Shown here: positions 40,852 through 41,039 of the stretch, piece by piece
Layout: each line of letters starts with the position of its first letter
Numbering within the stretch: the first letter of the stretch is position 1
Assembly (NCBI GenBank): GCA_016713125.1
Contig: JADJPT010000031.1
Span: 1 to 41,039 of the forward strand
Length of the DNA: 41,039 bases
Direction of reading: 5' to 3'
Source of the DNA: Betaproteobacteria bacterium
Lineage (GTDB): Bacteria; Pseudomonadota; Gammaproteobacteria; Burkholderiales; SG8-39
The notes under the pieces: model-generated
Told to the model about the DNA's origin: nothing
The model's input: only the letters and a program-made list of their open reading frames with translations
Database searches by the model: none
Program-made: the position numbers and the translations under genes

Positions 40852-41039
40852 CGGCCGCCATGCTGCACCGCGCCTTGACGCGCGGCTGTCACTGCCTTGC
40901 AATGGGACCAGCGTAGGTTCGTGCCTGAACGAAGCCGGTTCACCGAACGCCCGCGCCCCGCTCGCCCCCGCCGGCCCAGTCCTGCCCCGCCGATCCCATG
41001 CAACCCGGCGGCGCCGGACTCCCCTGCGGCCCGCCTGCC
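40852..41039. other. Terminal stretch without a recognisable gene
   Basis: The last 188 bases are very GC-rich and C-rich near the end. No reading frame resembles a known family, and I see no terminator or clear promoter. It may be the start of a gene that continues beyond the window. Confidence 0.3.

Overview
The window is about 41 kb of GC-rich DNA from a betaproteobacterium, probably in or near the Burkholderiales; I cannot name the genus. The support is the gene order tRNA-Tyr/Gly/Thr-tuf-tRNA-Trp-secE-nusG-rplKAJL-rpoBC, betaproteobacterial-type RpoB and RpoC sequences, an MSHA pilus operon, and two Bug/TctC-type solute-binding proteins, a family strongly expanded in Burkholderiales.

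Layout. (1) 2-8730: the end of an MSHA-type IV pilus locus, with the 3' part of mshQ and then mshI, a pilN-like gene, mshJ, mshK, mshL, mshM and mshN, mostly joined by 4-base start/stop overlaps. (2) 8751-9452: a lone OmpR-type response regulator on the minus strand, then about 400 bases without a recognisable gene. (3) 9854-23704: the translation and transcription supercluster. It has a strong sigma-70 promoter, three tRNAs, tuf, tRNA-Trp, secE, nusG, rplK, rplA, an L10 autoregulatory leader, rplJ (TTG start), rplL, rpoB, rpoC and a UUCG-loop terminator. (4) 23733-37145: an accessory metabolic region with a class II aldolase-like protein, a GNAT acetyltransferase, a filamentous-haemagglutinin-type TpsA exoprotein, a quinone oxidoreductase, a glutathione S-transferase-like protein, two Bug binding proteins, a short-chain dehydrogenase-like protein, an alpha/beta hydrolase, a thiolase-like protein without the usual N-terminal cysteine, a mandelate-racemase-group enolase-superfamily enzyme and an acyl-CoA synthetase. 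Together these look like uptake, CoA activation and breakdown of an unidentified organic acid. (5) 37163-39910: a probable copper-handling cluster with two DUF2946 proteins flanking a PCu(A)C chaperone and a periplasmic DsrE-like CxxC protein, ending in a TonB-dependent receptor that is cut short. (6) 39905-40851: an acyltransferase-3 gene without its 5' end, fused directly to the broken receptor.

Sequence integrity is a main theme. Six genes have broken reading frames. Four breaks (mshM, GNAT, the second tctC, the acyltransferase) are each repaired by adding one base to a short G or C run. mshQ needs the opposite correction. rpoB, which is essential, lacks roughly 83 bases and changes frame near its 5' end. 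The receptor/acyltransferase junction looks like a larger deletion or misjoin. The most economical reading is a draft or metagenome-derived assembly with homopolymer errors and collapsed segments, although true gene decay in the non-essential genes is not excluded.

The least-described candidate system is the DUF2946-PCu(A)C-DsrE-DUF2946-TonB receptor cluster. The CoA-dependent catabolic region, which combines several enzymes with altered active-site residues, is second.
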